A model generated the notes under the pieces. That model saw nothing but the letters and a program-made list of their open reading frames with translations, was not told the DNA's origin and did no database searches. Shown in pieces: positions 1-7,587 of a stretch of 10,065 nt of DNA. Numbering within the stretch: the stretch's first letter is position 1; the number at the start of each line of letters is the position of its first letter. Both the position numbers and the translations under genes were made by a program. Source of the stretch: JANOAR01 sp031411235 (lineage in GTDB: Bacteria > Verrucomicrobiota > Verrucomicrobiia > Verrucomicrobiales > Verrucomicrobiaceae); contig JANOAR010000031.1 in the NCBI GenBank assembly GCA_031411235.1, positions 1 through 10,065 on the forward strand, given 5' to 3'.

Positions 1-459
1 GGGTGGGACGCTGGCTGTCCAGTTGCCGGATGCGTTGGTGGTGACGGTCTGAGGTGTGCCGTTGGCGTCGGTGATAAGGACATCAACGTTGGGCAGATTG
101 GGCTCGGTGCCGTCCTGGGTGCCGTTGCCATTGCTGTCGATGTAGAGATGGCCCGTGAGGGTGGCGGGGATGTAATAGCCTGCGGTGTCACAGTTGGTGC
201 TCACACCTGCGACGGTGGTAGTCGTGGTGGGGTCGGTGCCTTGGGTGCGCGTGCTGCCAGCGGGGAACTGGGGATCGGTTTCATCGATGTTGGCCGTGGT
301 GCTGCCGGGGGGAACCGTCGCTGTCCAGTTGCCAGATGCATTGGTGGTGACGGTTTGAGGCGTGCCGTTGGCGTCGGTGATGAGTACATCGACGTTGGGG
401 AGATTGGGTTCTGCGCCGTCCTGGGTGCCGTTGCCATTGGTGTCGATGTAGAGATGACC
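1..459 (-). repeat. Tandem 306-bp (102-residue) SdrD-B-like repeat, 1.5 units visible
   Basis: Unit 1 spans 459 down to 154. Unit 2 starts at 153 and is cut by the window edge. The period is exactly 306 bp: for example, the block beginning gccgttgccattg occurs at 121 and again at 427. Over the 153 shared bases I count about 18 differences (roughly 88% identity). The encoded 51 residues differ at only three positions (T/S, A/T, T/S). Each unit encodes GHLYID followed by an NGNGTQDG calcium-loop-like turn, a Cna-B/SdrD-B style fold, and the ending GYYIPATLT. More units probably lie to the left. Confidence 0.93.
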
Positions 460-2820
460 GTTGAGCGTGCCTGTTTGGCGGATGCCGAAGTTGGCAGCGG
501 AGATGTTGGAGCTAGTGGTGGTGATGGGCAGGATGCCATTGATGCTGCCATCGCTGCCTGTTCCACTGCCGAGGTGTTCGCCTGTGTTGGCCCAGTTCGC
601 GGGGAGGCTGGGGGTGAGGCTGGCGCTGGTGCTCAGCACGAGGGTGTAGCTGGTGTTTTCGAGGAGGTCGGTGAAGGCATAGGTGCCATTGGCGGCGACG
701 GTGCTGGTGGCGATGAGGGTATTGGTGCCATCGACGAGGTTGGCAAATAACGAGCCGCCAGTGTTGGTGCCCGTGCCGTTGACGAGGTTGTCGGTGAGCG
801 CGTTGGTGTCGTTGAAGACAGTGCCGCTGAGACCGAGACCGGGCGTGACGGTGAAGGTGACGGTGGAGGCGATCGGTGGCTCTATTCCGCTGCTGGACAC
901 GGTGGCAGTGTTGCTGACGCTGGTGCTGCCACGGCTCAGGGTGGCGCTGAATTTGATCTGCACGACACCGCCGAGGAGCACGCCACCCGTGATGCTTACG
1001 CCTGTTCCATCGAGGGGAAAGGGGGTGCCTGTGGCGTCATCGAGATAGGGGCTGTCATCTAGTTTTGTGCTCGCCGTCACGTAGCTCGTACCAGCGGGGA
1101 TGGTATCGGTGATGACGGCATCGGGCAGATCCGTGACGCCGTCATTGGTGAGGGAGAGGGTGAATTCCACCACATCGCCTATGCCCAAGAGGCCGTCGCC
1201 GTTGAGGTCGATGGCGAGGCTGGCGGTTTTTTTGAAAATGGGCAGAGGGAAGGGGATGATGGTGGTGCCCATGTCGAGATACGGGGATCCAGGGCCAGCC
1301 ATGGCGGAGTCCTCACCCCAGGCGGCGGCAAAGGTGGTGCCATCGGCAGTGAAGATGCGTGCCTTGGTCATGTCTTTGTCCGTGGTGTCGTAGATGCGAA
1401 CGGACTCTAAAAGGGCGGCAGGATAGGCGATGTCGTACTTGCGGGTGTCGGGCGCGGTGAGTGCGCCCGTGGTATAGTCGCCGCTGTAGTTGACATAGAG
1501 CGTGGTGGCCGCTGAGGGAGTCACCCACACAGGGCTGCCGTTTTGATCGGGGCCTACAGGCGCACTCACGTCGTCCGAGCCGACACCGAAGGCGACGACG
1601 ATTTCAGTGCTCAAGGCGGTGGAAGGCAGCAGTGCATAGCCCCAGTCGTGGGTTTGATTGACGCCGCTCGCGCCGCCGCTGTCATTGGTGCCGATGGCAT
1701 AGAAGGGAGCCGCGCCAGCGCTGGTGAATCGGGCACCCGAGTTCATCGGCAGATTGAACGTGTGATTGCTTCTCGCCGCGATGGAAAAGGAAGTAGTGCC
1801 CGCCGTGGTGGCAGCCGTTACCGTGATGGCCGAGGTGCCGGGATTGAAGAGGAAGACGTTGCTCACCTCGGTAGCGAGGGTGGTGCCAGCGGGGGCATAA
1901 TACTCGGATGACCACTGCGCGGTGGGCCGGATGGCGAAGGTGCGGGACTCGAAAGTAGAACCGATATCGCCGGTCAATTCATGCACTTCGACGGGCTGGG
2001 ACGCGGTGACGGTGGTGCCGGGTTGCACGCCACCATTGACGATCATGTTCTGCCCTATGTTGAGGGTTTGAGTGGCATCCACGGTGCCGTTGTTATCGAG
2101 ATCTACATTCACCACGGTGCCATTCTGTTTGGCCATGATGTGCAGCGATGAATACTCAAATAATTGCGTGGCCGAGGAACTGACACCGACGGGCATGACA
2201 AAAGCAGTGCCCCATTTGCGAGTGTCATAGACCTCGGTGGCGCTGGCCAAGACGGTGCCGGGTGAGACGGCCCAGCCAGCGCGTGTGACGGCAATGGCCT
2301 TGGTCGCAGAGATGCGGTCTTGGCCGTCATAGGCGATGGTGGATGAGTTGCGCGGCAGGCTGATGAGGTTGGATAGGGTAATGACGGCACCCGCAGGAAA
2401 GAGATCCGTGGGGTAGCCAGGGGCGATGCCGTTGCCCGAGATGCCGTCGCCCCAGACGAGCGTGCTCGACTGAGCGGGCGCACCGGGATCGGACTCATAG
2501 CCGTCCTCCCAATGGTCGTAGGTTACCACGCTGCCCGACGACGGGATGACGATGGAGATGATGGTGCGCATGCTGTTGCCCACGGGCGACGTTGTGCTGA
2601 TGTCGATAGCCTTGAGCGAGGTCTGGAAATCGGTCTCAGGAAACGGCACAAAGAACGTCTGCACGATGGGGGCCCCAGGGATGGGAGCCGCCTCCGCAGC
2701 GACGGGTTCATCGACTTGAGCACAAGCCAGCGTGCTAACGAAGGTGAGCAGGGTCGCAACCAGCGACAGCCCGAAATAGGTAGAAAGGGAACGAGGGAGC
2801 ATACGCAAAAAGGGACTCAT
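1..2820 (-). CDS. Large secreted surface protein: head domain, DUF11, SdrD-B-like repeats (3' end outside window)
   Basis: I checked this frame codon by codon: 940 codons run from the ATG at 2820 to position 1 without a stop, so the C-terminus lies outside the window. Residues 1-34 form a signal peptide (cleavage near ACA|QVDE). Residues 39 to about 520 are a beta-rich head found again in the gene just upstream, with landmarks VVTYDHWEDG, VEVHELTGD and GPDQNGSPVWVT. It weakly resembles the bacterial form of the IgGFc-binding N-terminal domain family. A DUF11-like domain follows (about 526-658, KTASLAIDLNGDG to NTATVSS), then an SdrD-B-like domain (about 660-785) and 102-residue SdrD-B-like repeats from residue 788, each starting GHLYID and containing NGNGTQDG. 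This is the usual architecture of stalked adhesins or giant cell-surface proteins, but the ligand is unknown. The missing C-terminus may carry a sorting signal such as PEP-CTERM. It starts 4 nt after its paralog's stop, so co-transcription is very likely. Confidence 0.93.
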   Translation of the reverse strand, partial: MSPFLRMLPRSLSTYFGLSLVATLLTFVSTLACAQVDEPVAAEAAPIPGAPIVQTFFVPFPETDFQTSLKAIDISTTSPVGNSMRTIISIVIPSSGSVVTYDHWEDGYESDPGAPAQSSTLVWGDGISGNGIAPGYPTDLFPAGAVITLSNLISLPRNSSTIAYDGQDRISATKAIAVTRAGWAVSPGTVLASATEVYDTRKWGTAFVMPVGVSSSATQLFEYSSLHIMAKQNGTVVNVDLDNNGTVDATQTLNIGQNMIVNGGVQPGTTVTASQPVEVHELTGDIGSTFESRTFAIRPTAQWSSEYYAPAGTTLATEVSNVFLFNPGTSAITVTAATTAGTTSFSIAARSNHTFNLPMNSGARFTSAGAAPFYAIGTNDSGGASGVNQTHDWGYALLPSTALSTEIVVAFGVGSDDVSAPVGPDQNGSPVWVTPSAATTLYVNYSGDYTTGALTAPDTRKYDIAYPAALLESVRIYDTTDKDMTKARIFTADGTTFAAAWGEDSAMAGPGSPYLDMGTTIIPFPLPIFKKTASLAIDLNGDGLLGIGDVVEFTLSLTNDGVTDLPDAVITDTIPAGTSYVTASTKLDDSPYLDDATGTPFPLDGTGVSITGGVLLGGVVQIKFSATLSRGSTSVSNTATVSSSGIEPPIASTVTFTVTPGLGLSGTVFNDTNALTDNLVNGTGTNTGGSLFANLVDGTNTLIATSTVAANGTYAFTDLLENTSYTLVLSTSASLTPSLPANWANTGEHLGSGTGSDGSINGILPITTTSSNISAANFGIRQTGTLNGHLYIDTNGNGTQDGAEPNLPNVDVLITDANGTPQTVTTNASGNWTATVPPGSTTANIDETDPQFPAGSTRTQGTDPTTTTTVAGVSTNCDTAGYYIPATLTGHLYIDSNGNGTQDGTEPNLPNVDVLITDANGTPQTVTTNASGNWTASVPP

Positions 2821-2824
2821 GGCT

Positions 2825-4387
2825 CTAGGGTGAGGTGAAAGGTAAGATGGAGGTGCCCACATCCAGGAAGGGGGAGCCAGGGCCGGCGGCAGTCGCGTCC
2901 TCGCCCCATGCAGCGGCGATGGCGGTGCCGTCGGTGGTAAAGATGAGCGCCTTGGTCATGTCTTTATCACCAGGGTCGTAGAGGCGCACAGACTCCAGCA
3001 AAGCCGCAGGGACGGCGGCATCGTACTTGCGACCATTGGAGGCGGTGAATTGGCCGATGGTGTAGTCGCCCGTGTAGTTCACATAGAGCGTGGTGCCCGC
3101 CGTCGCTGTGACCCACACAGGGCTGCCGTTTTGATCGGGGCCGACGGGGGATTCTTTATCTCCGGCACCCGGCGCATAGCCGACTGCGACCTCTGTGGTC
3201 AGCATGGTGGCAGGCAGCAGCGCGTAGCCCCATTCATGGCTGTTATTGAACAAGGCCGTGTCGCCGCTATCGCTGGTGCCCACGGCATAAAAAGGTGCCC
3301 CACCTGTGCTGGCAAAATGTGCCCCCGAGTTCATCGGCATGGCGAACGAGTAGTTGGCCCCTGCGGCCACACTGAAGGAACCGCTGCTCGCCGTCGTGGC
3401 GTAGTTCACCGTGATGGCCGAGGCACCAGGATTGAAGAGGAAAACGTTGCTGGTCTCGGCAGCGAGTGTGGTGCTGGCCGGGGCGAAATACTCCGATGCC
3501 CAAAGGCTCGTCGGCAGGATCGCAAAGGTGCGCGACTCGTAGGCACTGTCGATGTCGCCCGTGAGTTCGTGGACTTCGATGGGCAAGCTGGAGACTACTG
3601 TCGCCCCCGGCTGGACGTTGCCGTTGACGAACATGCTCTCGCCCGTGCTCAGCGTCTGGGTTTGATCCACCGAGCCATTATGATCCACATCCACGTCCAC
3701 CACGGTGCCGTCTTGGGCGGCGATAATATGAAGGGAGGAATACTCAAACAACGCCTCGGCGGAGCTGCTGACGCCGACGGGAATCGTGAACGAAGTGCCC
3801 CATTTTTGCGTGTCATAGACCTCAGTGGCGCTGGCCAGCACCGTGCCGGGCGTCGTCGCCCAGCAAACACGACTGACAACGATGGCCTTGGTCGAGCAGA
3901 TGCGATCTCGGCCATCGAAGGCAAAAGCATCCGCATTGCGAGGCAGGTTGATGCGATTGGAAAGGGTGATGACCGTCCCTGCGGCGAAATCATCCGTCAG
4001 GTAATCGGCGGGGTTGCCATTGCTGACGAGGCCATCGCCCCACACTTGTGTGGTGCTCTGAATCGGGGACGCAGGATCAATTTCAAAACCGTCTTCCCAA
4101 TGGTCGTAGGTCACCACGGTGCTCGCGGTCGGAACCACAACGGTGATGATCGTGCGGAAGGAATTCCCAACCGGTACCCCGGTTGTATCAATGGCCTGAA
4201 ATGCCGTCTGAAGATGGCTTTCCGAGAGCGGCACATAATAGGTCTGCACAATCGGCGACGCCAAAAGAGTTGGGCCCGCAGGTGTTGCGATTTCATCGAC
4301 TTGAGCCGCGACGAAGGACTTGAAAGCAATGAGCGCAAGCAGGCCAAGAATGAGCCTGCCGCGATGCCGAGTGAAGGTTTTGATCAT
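2825..4387 (-). CDS. Secreted head-domain protein, paralog of the adjacent large surface protein
   Basis: This 520-residue protein has a signal peptide (RLILGLLALIAF core, cleavage near VAA|QVDE at residue 28). The rest aligns end to end with the head of the downstream gene at roughly 60-65% identity by eye. Shared landmarks include VVTYDHWEDG, ATEVYDT.KWGT, VEVHELTGD or IEVHELTGD, NVFLFNPG, GPDQNGSPVWVT and AAAWGED. It stops at ILPFTSP, exactly where the paralog continues into DUF11, so it has no stalk, repeats, membrane segment or PEP-CTERM anchor. It is probably released or held non-covalently. Two cysteines, C164 and C175, are absent from the aligned part of the paralog and could form a disulfide after export. 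The fold weakly resembles IgGFc-binding-type N-terminal domains, and the function is unknown. The TAG stop lies 4 nt before the paralog's ATG. No clear Shine-Dalgarno precedes the start, which is chosen because it gives a complete signal peptide. Confidence 0.9.
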   Translation of the reverse strand: MIKTFTRHRGRLILGLLALIAFKSFVAAQVDEIATPAGPTLLASPIVQTYYVPLSESHLQTAFQAIDTTGVPVGNSFRTIITVVVPTASTVVTYDHWEDGFEIDPASPIQSTTQVWGDGLVSNGNPADYLTDDFAAGTVITLSNRINLPRNADAFAFDGRDRICSTKAIVVSRVCWATTPGTVLASATEVYDTQKWGTSFTIPVGVSSSAEALFEYSSLHIIAAQDGTVVDVDVDHNGSVDQTQTLSTGESMFVNGNVQPGATVVSSLPIEVHELTGDIDSAYESRTFAILPTSLWASEYFAPASTTLAAETSNVFLFNPGASAITVNYATTASSGSFSVAAGANYSFAMPMNSGAHFASTGGAPFYAVGTSDSGDTALFNNSHEWGYALLPATMLTTEVAVGYAPGAGDKESPVGPDQNGSPVWVTATAGTTLYVNYTGDYTIGQFTASNGRKYDAAVPAALLESVRLYDPGDKDMTKALIFTTDGTAIAAAWGEDATAAGPGSPFLDVGTSILPFTSP

Positions 4388-4437
4388 ACGAAAATGAGCG
4401 TTGAGGGGTAACTCTCGCCAGGGTTAGGACGGCAAAA

Positions 4438-5145
4438 CTAGGCCCGCTTTCTGCGACGCAGCAGCACGCTGAATCCAGCGATGGCGATGAGAAAACTGGA
4501 GCCCGGCTCCGGTATCGTGGAGTGCAGTTGCAGGTCGAACACGCCAGGGGCGCTGGTGTAATCACCAGGGCCTTGGACACTGTTGACGCCGCCAAAAATA
4601 ACCGTGCTGGCATCGCTGACGCGCCAATCCAAAGGCAACGAAGTCTGGTCGCTAGGGGCGGGGAAGAGCCAATCGTTGCCAGGAATACCGTCCGCAGCAT
4701 CATTGGTGATGAGTGCCCACTCGTCGGCAAAGGACAGCGTCTGGCTCGTTTTATAAGCCCAGATGTATGCCTGCTCGCCCCCTGCAAAAACATACGGCGA
4801 GAGTGGCGGGGCCGCGCTGGACGTGCCGTCCGAGTTGAGCGTCGCAACCGAGGAAAAAACGCTGTCGGCAGAATTCCAGCCACTGCTGTCAGGCGCTTGC
4901 GCCCGGTCGAAGACCTTCCAATTGCTCGACCAAAACTCCATATTCGAGCTGTCAGGCGTGAAAGAGCCAAAGGAGCCTAGCTCAAAAATCACCTGATCAT
5001 CGACTGGTGTTCCATCACTGTATATCACGGTATCGCCAGCGGAGTTGCCCCAGGCAATGGTGCGAGCGTCGGCATGTGGAACGGCAACCAGCAGGCCCAA
5101 GGTTAGGGCACACAAAATTCGGAAAGCGTTGAGGTTGTTGTGCAT
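4438..5145 (-). CDS. PEP-CTERM sorting domain protein
   Basis: The ATG at 5145 gives 235 residues. An in-frame ATG at 5217 would add 24 residues in front of what is plainly a signal peptide (MHNNLNAFRILCALTLGLLVAV, cleavage near HADA|RT), so the shorter form is preferred. The mature part is Ser/Thr/Asp/Trp-rich and matches no enzyme I recognise. The C-terminus is a canonical PEP-CTERM tripartite signal: IPEP at residues 211-214, a hydrophobic segment (SSFLIAIAGFSVLL), then the basic tail RRRKRA. In this family the signal is processed by an exosortase in the inner membrane and the protein goes to the outer surface or extracellular matrix. No exosortase gene is in this window. The next gene downstream starts 50 nt away on the same strand with no convincing terminator between, so the three surface genes may form one transcript led by this one. 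Confidence 0.9.
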   Translation of the reverse strand: MHNNLNAFRILCALTLGLLVAVPHADARTIAWGNSAGDTVIYSDGTPVDDQVIFELGSFGSFTPDSSNMEFWSSNWKVFDRAQAPDSSGWNSADSVFSSVATLNSDGTSSAAPPLSPYVFAGGEQAYIWAYKTSQTLSFADEWALITNDAADGIPGNDWLFPAPSDQTSLPLDWRVSDASTVIFGGVNSVQGPGDYTSAPGVFDLQLHSTIPEPGSSFLIAIAGFSVLLRRRKRA

Positions 5146-5201
5146 CGGGTTCGGTAAGCTAAAAAGTGAAGTGGCTGGCAGGAGATCGGAATTATCAACT
5201 T

Positions 5202-5213
5202 TAATTATAATTA
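5202..5213 (-). promoter_or_regulatory. AT-rich palindrome with possible -10 box upstream of the PEP-CTERM gene
   Basis: The 12-bp perfect palindrome TAATTATAATTA sits in a 140-nt spacer that is AT-rich near this site. Read on the minus strand it contains TATAAT (5209-5204), about 58 nt before the chosen ATG at 5145. No good -35 box lies at the right spacing, so the promoter call is tentative. Confidence 0.35.
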
Positions 5214-5285
5214 CCATAAATTACAAGGTGATTAATATCCCTTAACTCATTAATTCCAGCGGCACTGCCCCCCGCTACGAGCCCT

Positions 5286-6236
5286 TCAAGGCAGCCGAAT
5301 CTCCAAAAACTCCGCTGCTGCTGCCGCTCGCACCACCTTCTGTCCCGCCGCCATCGCCGCTGGCAGCAGCACGAAGTCGCCCGTGCGCAGCAGCGTCCCC
5401 GCCACCTCCACCGCGCCCTGCGTCACCGCTAGACAGACGAATTCAGCAGGCAGCGCTAGCTCATGCTCCGTACCCGCAGCGAGCACTGTCGAGCGCGTGG
5501 CGAAGTAATCACAGCGCACCATTTCGCCATCGGCGGCTGGCATTTGCATCGCAGGCTCGAAGTCATCGAAGTCAATGCAGCGCATTGACTCCGCCACATG
5601 CAGCGCACGCGGTTTACCGTCTAAGCCCACGCGATTCCAGTCAAAGACCCGGTAGGTCGTGTCGCTGTTTTGCTGGATCTCATACACCAGCAAGCCCGCG
5701 CCCAGCGCATGCAAGCGCCCGCTCTCCACGAACATAAATTCCCGCCGCTGTGGCACCACGCTATGCACGTAGTTCGCCACGCTGCCATCGGCCAGCGCCG
5801 CTTCAAAAGCCGCACGCGTCACTCCATTTCGCAGCCCAGCGTAAAGCTTTGCGCCCTCGTCCGCGTGGGCAACAAACCACATCTCCGTCTTCGGCTCGCC
5901 ATCCATGCTCGCCGCGATGGCCGCAGGCGGATGCACCTGAAGTGAGAGCGTATCGACACAGTCCAGAATCTTCAGCAGCATCGGAAAGCGCACTGCTGGG
6001 TGCGCCATGAAGCGCCCGCCAAACACCTCCGTCCGACGCTGAGACCACAGCTCGTGCAGCGACATGCCTGCCAAAGCGCCCTCCGCCACCACGCTTTGGG
6101 CTTCTTCGCGATCACACAGCTCCCAGCTCTCACCGTAGGGTTGCTCATCCGGCAGCTCGCGCCCCAGCATCGACGCCAGACGGCGACCACCCCAGACACG
6201 CGTGTGATACATCGGCAAGAAACGAATACAGTTCAT
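5286..6236 (-). CDS. manA: Mannose-6-phosphate isomerase, class I
   Basis: This enzyme interconverts mannose 6-phosphate and fructose 6-phosphate in the cytoplasm, linking glycolysis to GDP-mannose supply or mannose use. From the ATG at 6236 it has 316 residues, close to the short Bacillus-type ManA (about 315). Expected motifs appear in order: an N-terminal WGG..L and GESWEL block (residues 15-40); SLQVHP with zinc ligands Q100 and H102; KTEMWF with zinc ligand E118; GRLHALGAG with zinc ligand H176; and EIQQNSDTTYRVFDWNR, containing the probable catalytic R196. A C-terminal cupin-like half follows, ending in EIRLP. All key residues are present, so it should be active. A GTG at 6296 is in frame and overlaps the end of the upstream acyltransferase gene, but the extra 20 residues are unlike the family. 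The start used is preceded by a weak GAGAG. It follows the acyltransferase by 46 nt and is probably co-transcribed. Confidence 0.95.
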   Translation of the reverse strand: MNCIRFLPMYHTRVWGGRRLASMLGRELPDEQPYGESWELCDREEAQSVVAEGALAGMSLHELWSQRRTEVFGGRFMAHPAVRFPMLLKILDCVDTLSLQVHPPAAIAASMDGEPKTEMWFVAHADEGAKLYAGLRNGVTRAAFEAALADGSVANYVHSVVPQRREFMFVESGRLHALGAGLLVYEIQQNSDTTYRVFDWNRVGLDGKPRALHVAESMRCIDFDDFEPAMQMPAADGEMVRCDYFATRSTVLAAGTEHELALPAEFVCLAVTQGAVEVAGTLLRTGDFVLLPAAMAAGQKVVRAAAAAEFLEIRLP

Positions 6237-6282
6237 AGCTCTCAGGATAAGACATGGCACACACTCACAGCAACTGGGCAGA

Positions 6283-7530
6283 TCAGGCACCGACACTCAC
6301 CGCCTTGCTGGCCAGCAGCGGAGGCTCCACCGAGGTCGGCTCATTCGCCGCCAACCGCGCGGGGCTCCCCGGCACCGCCACCGTCTTCGAGGGGAGCCAG
6401 CGATCACGCAGCTTCAGTGCAGGCTCTTCTACTAGCCAAGTGAACAGCCAGCCAGCGGCGACCGACAACGCCACATAAACACTCGTCTGCGCTGCAACCA
6501 CCGCCACGGGGTGTGGCAAGGTTTCCGCAAGCCAGAGCTGCACCGAGGCATAACGTGCGCCCAGCAGCAGCGGCAGGAAGAAGTGCCACAGGTAGATGTT
6601 GTATGACCACCGGCCCACTGCCGCCAGCATCCGCCCGATTTTAGAAGCCTCTAGCCAGCCACCGCCGTGCGCCACCAGCGTCATCAACAGCAGCGCATAG
6701 CCCGCCGCCAGCATGGGGAAGCCCAGGGTGAAAAGGAAGGCGTCCTTGCGCGAAAAGAAGAACCCCGGCGACACCAGCGCCAGCACCACCAGAGCCACCC
6801 GCCAGCCGTGCGAGGTCAGCGCCGTGATTTTTTCCGGGTAGCGCCGCCATACCCACGCCAGCCACACGCCTACCAGCAGGCTGTCGAAGCGATTGTGCGA
6901 GAGCATGAAGTCATTGTCCGCATGGCCCAGCGCTAGGTGCAGCATTCGTAAGCCCAGGCATCCCACGACAGCACCGCTCGCTAGCCAGCCGATGTTGTTG
7001 AGGCCCGATGCTCCCTTTGCCAGCAGCAGCAGCGATAGCGGCAGCAGGATGTAAAAATGCTCTTCCACGGCCAGCGACCATGTCGGCGTGTTGGTGAACT
7101 GATCCAGGTAGTTTTGCAGGAACAGCCCATGCACCGCCAGCCCACGCAGCGCCGCGCCTGCTGACGATAAATCCAGCCAAGGCGACGCTCCCGTGACCAT
7201 TAGCACCGCCAGCAGCACAAAATAGGACGGCCATATTTTTAGCCCGCGCCGCAGCCAAAAGCGCACCACGCGCAGCCCGCCCGTCTTCTGCATCTCGCTG
7301 ACCAGCAGCCCACCCACGAGGAAACCGCTGAGCACAAAGAACATATCTACGCCCGTGACCCCAAACGACCGCAACCGCCAAAACCCAAAACCCACCGCCC
7401 CACCCAGTGTCGGCAGCCCAGGGATCGTATGCGGCTCCACATGATGCAGCACCACGAGCAGGATGGCGATGCCGCGCAGCAGATCAAGAGCTTGGTTGCG
7501 GCGGACGACGGGTGCTGGGGAGGGTATCAT
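6283..7530 (-). CDS. Membrane acyltransferase, OafA/YrhL (acyltransferase family 3)
   Basis: This 415-residue integral inner-membrane protein has about ten hydrophobic segments. Family-3 acyltransferases move an acyl group, usually acetyl, onto sugars of LPS O-antigen, capsule, exopolysaccharide, peptidoglycan or small glycosides. The N-terminal signature LDLLRGIAILLVVLHH gives the conserved R-X10-H arrangement (R19, H30). Other family motifs are GVDMFFVLSGFLVGGLL, TPTWSLAVEEHFYILLPL, RFDSLLVGVWLAW and, near the end, SYNIYLWHFFLPLL. There is no C-terminal SGNH domain, so it is the stand-alone type. The substrate cannot be read from sequence. The downstream neighbour manA hints at a mannose-containing glycan, but this is inference. 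The ATG at 7530 is 13 codons before the first motif and no Shine-Dalgarno is evident. A GAGGTG about 20 nt upstream is too distant. A promoter with a perfect palindrome lies just upstream. Confidence 0.93.
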   Translation of the reverse strand: MIPSPAPVVRRNQALDLLRGIAILLVVLHHVEPHTIPGLPTLGGAVGFGFWRLRSFGVTGVDMFFVLSGFLVGGLLVSEMQKTGGLRVVRFWLRRGLKIWPSYFVLLAVLMVTGASPWLDLSSAGAALRGLAVHGLFLQNYLDQFTNTPTWSLAVEEHFYILLPLSLLLLAKGASGLNNIGWLASGAVVGCLGLRMLHLALGHADNDFMLSHNRFDSLLVGVWLAWVWRRYPEKITALTSHGWRVALVVLALVSPGFFFSRKDAFLFTLGFPMLAAGYALLLMTLVAHGGGWLEASKIGRMLAAVGRWSYNIYLWHFFLPLLLGARYASVQLWLAETLPHPVAVVAAQTSVYVALSVAAGWLFTWLVEEPALKLRDRWLPSKTVAVPGSPARLAANEPTSVEPPLLASKAVSVGA

Positions 7531-7556
7531 AAATAGGTGCCTATAATTAACACCTC

Positions 7557-7575
7557 AATTATAACTGTTATAATT
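7557..7575. promoter_or_regulatory. Perfect 19-bp palindrome (9-bp arms), operator-like
   Basis: The sequence AATTATAACTGTTATAATT has two perfect 9-bp arms around a single central base. It lies over the predicted -10 box and part of the spacer of the acyltransferase promoter, a typical place for a repressor site. Both arms contain TATAA, so part of the symmetry could simply reflect AT-rich promoter sequence on both strands. No regulator gene is nearby. Confidence 0.45.
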
Positions 7576-7587
7576 TAAAGCCGCCAA
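7558..7587 (-). promoter_or_regulatory. Probable sigma-70-type promoter of the acyltransferase-manA unit
   Basis: On the minus strand a TTGGCG hexamer (7587-7582, four of six matches to TTGACA) is followed after 18 nt by a perfect TATAAT (7563-7558). Transcription would start near 7551, leaving a leader of about 20 nt before the ATG at 7530. The short leader contains AGGTG and CACCT arms (7535-7539 and 7551-7555) that could pair weakly. The spacer and -10 box are covered by a 19-bp palindrome. Confidence 0.5.

Noticed and set aside
148..750. A Gly-rich 200-codon plus-strand frame at the left end
   Set aside because: It is an antisense shadow of the SdrD-B-like repeat region; its glycine runs are the complement of Thr/Pro/Ala codons in the real gene.
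3050..4411. A 453-codon plus-strand open frame opposite the 520-residue protein
   Set aside because: Its composition is low-complexity Arg/Gly/His with no motif, and the minus-strand frame has a signal peptide and a full paralog next door.
4404..4428. A small inverted repeat between the PEP-CTERM gene and the short head-domain gene
   Set aside because: The stem is 6 bp with a mismatch on the transcribed strand and no T-run, so it is not a credible terminator.
5146..5217. An upstream ATG at 5217 for the PEP-CTERM gene
   Set aside because: It would bury the signal peptide behind 24 residues and would place the start close to, or upstream of, the likely transcription start.
5263..5281. A hairpin (AGCGG and CCGCT arms) downstream of manA considered as a terminator
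   Set aside because: Only a 5-bp stem with a 9-nt loop and no following T-run on the minus strand.
6237..6296. A GTG start at 6296 for manA, giving 336 residues
   Set aside because: The extra 20 residues are Cys-rich and unlike ManA N-termini, and the region overlaps the end of the acyltransferase. The ATG at 6236 gives the usual family length.
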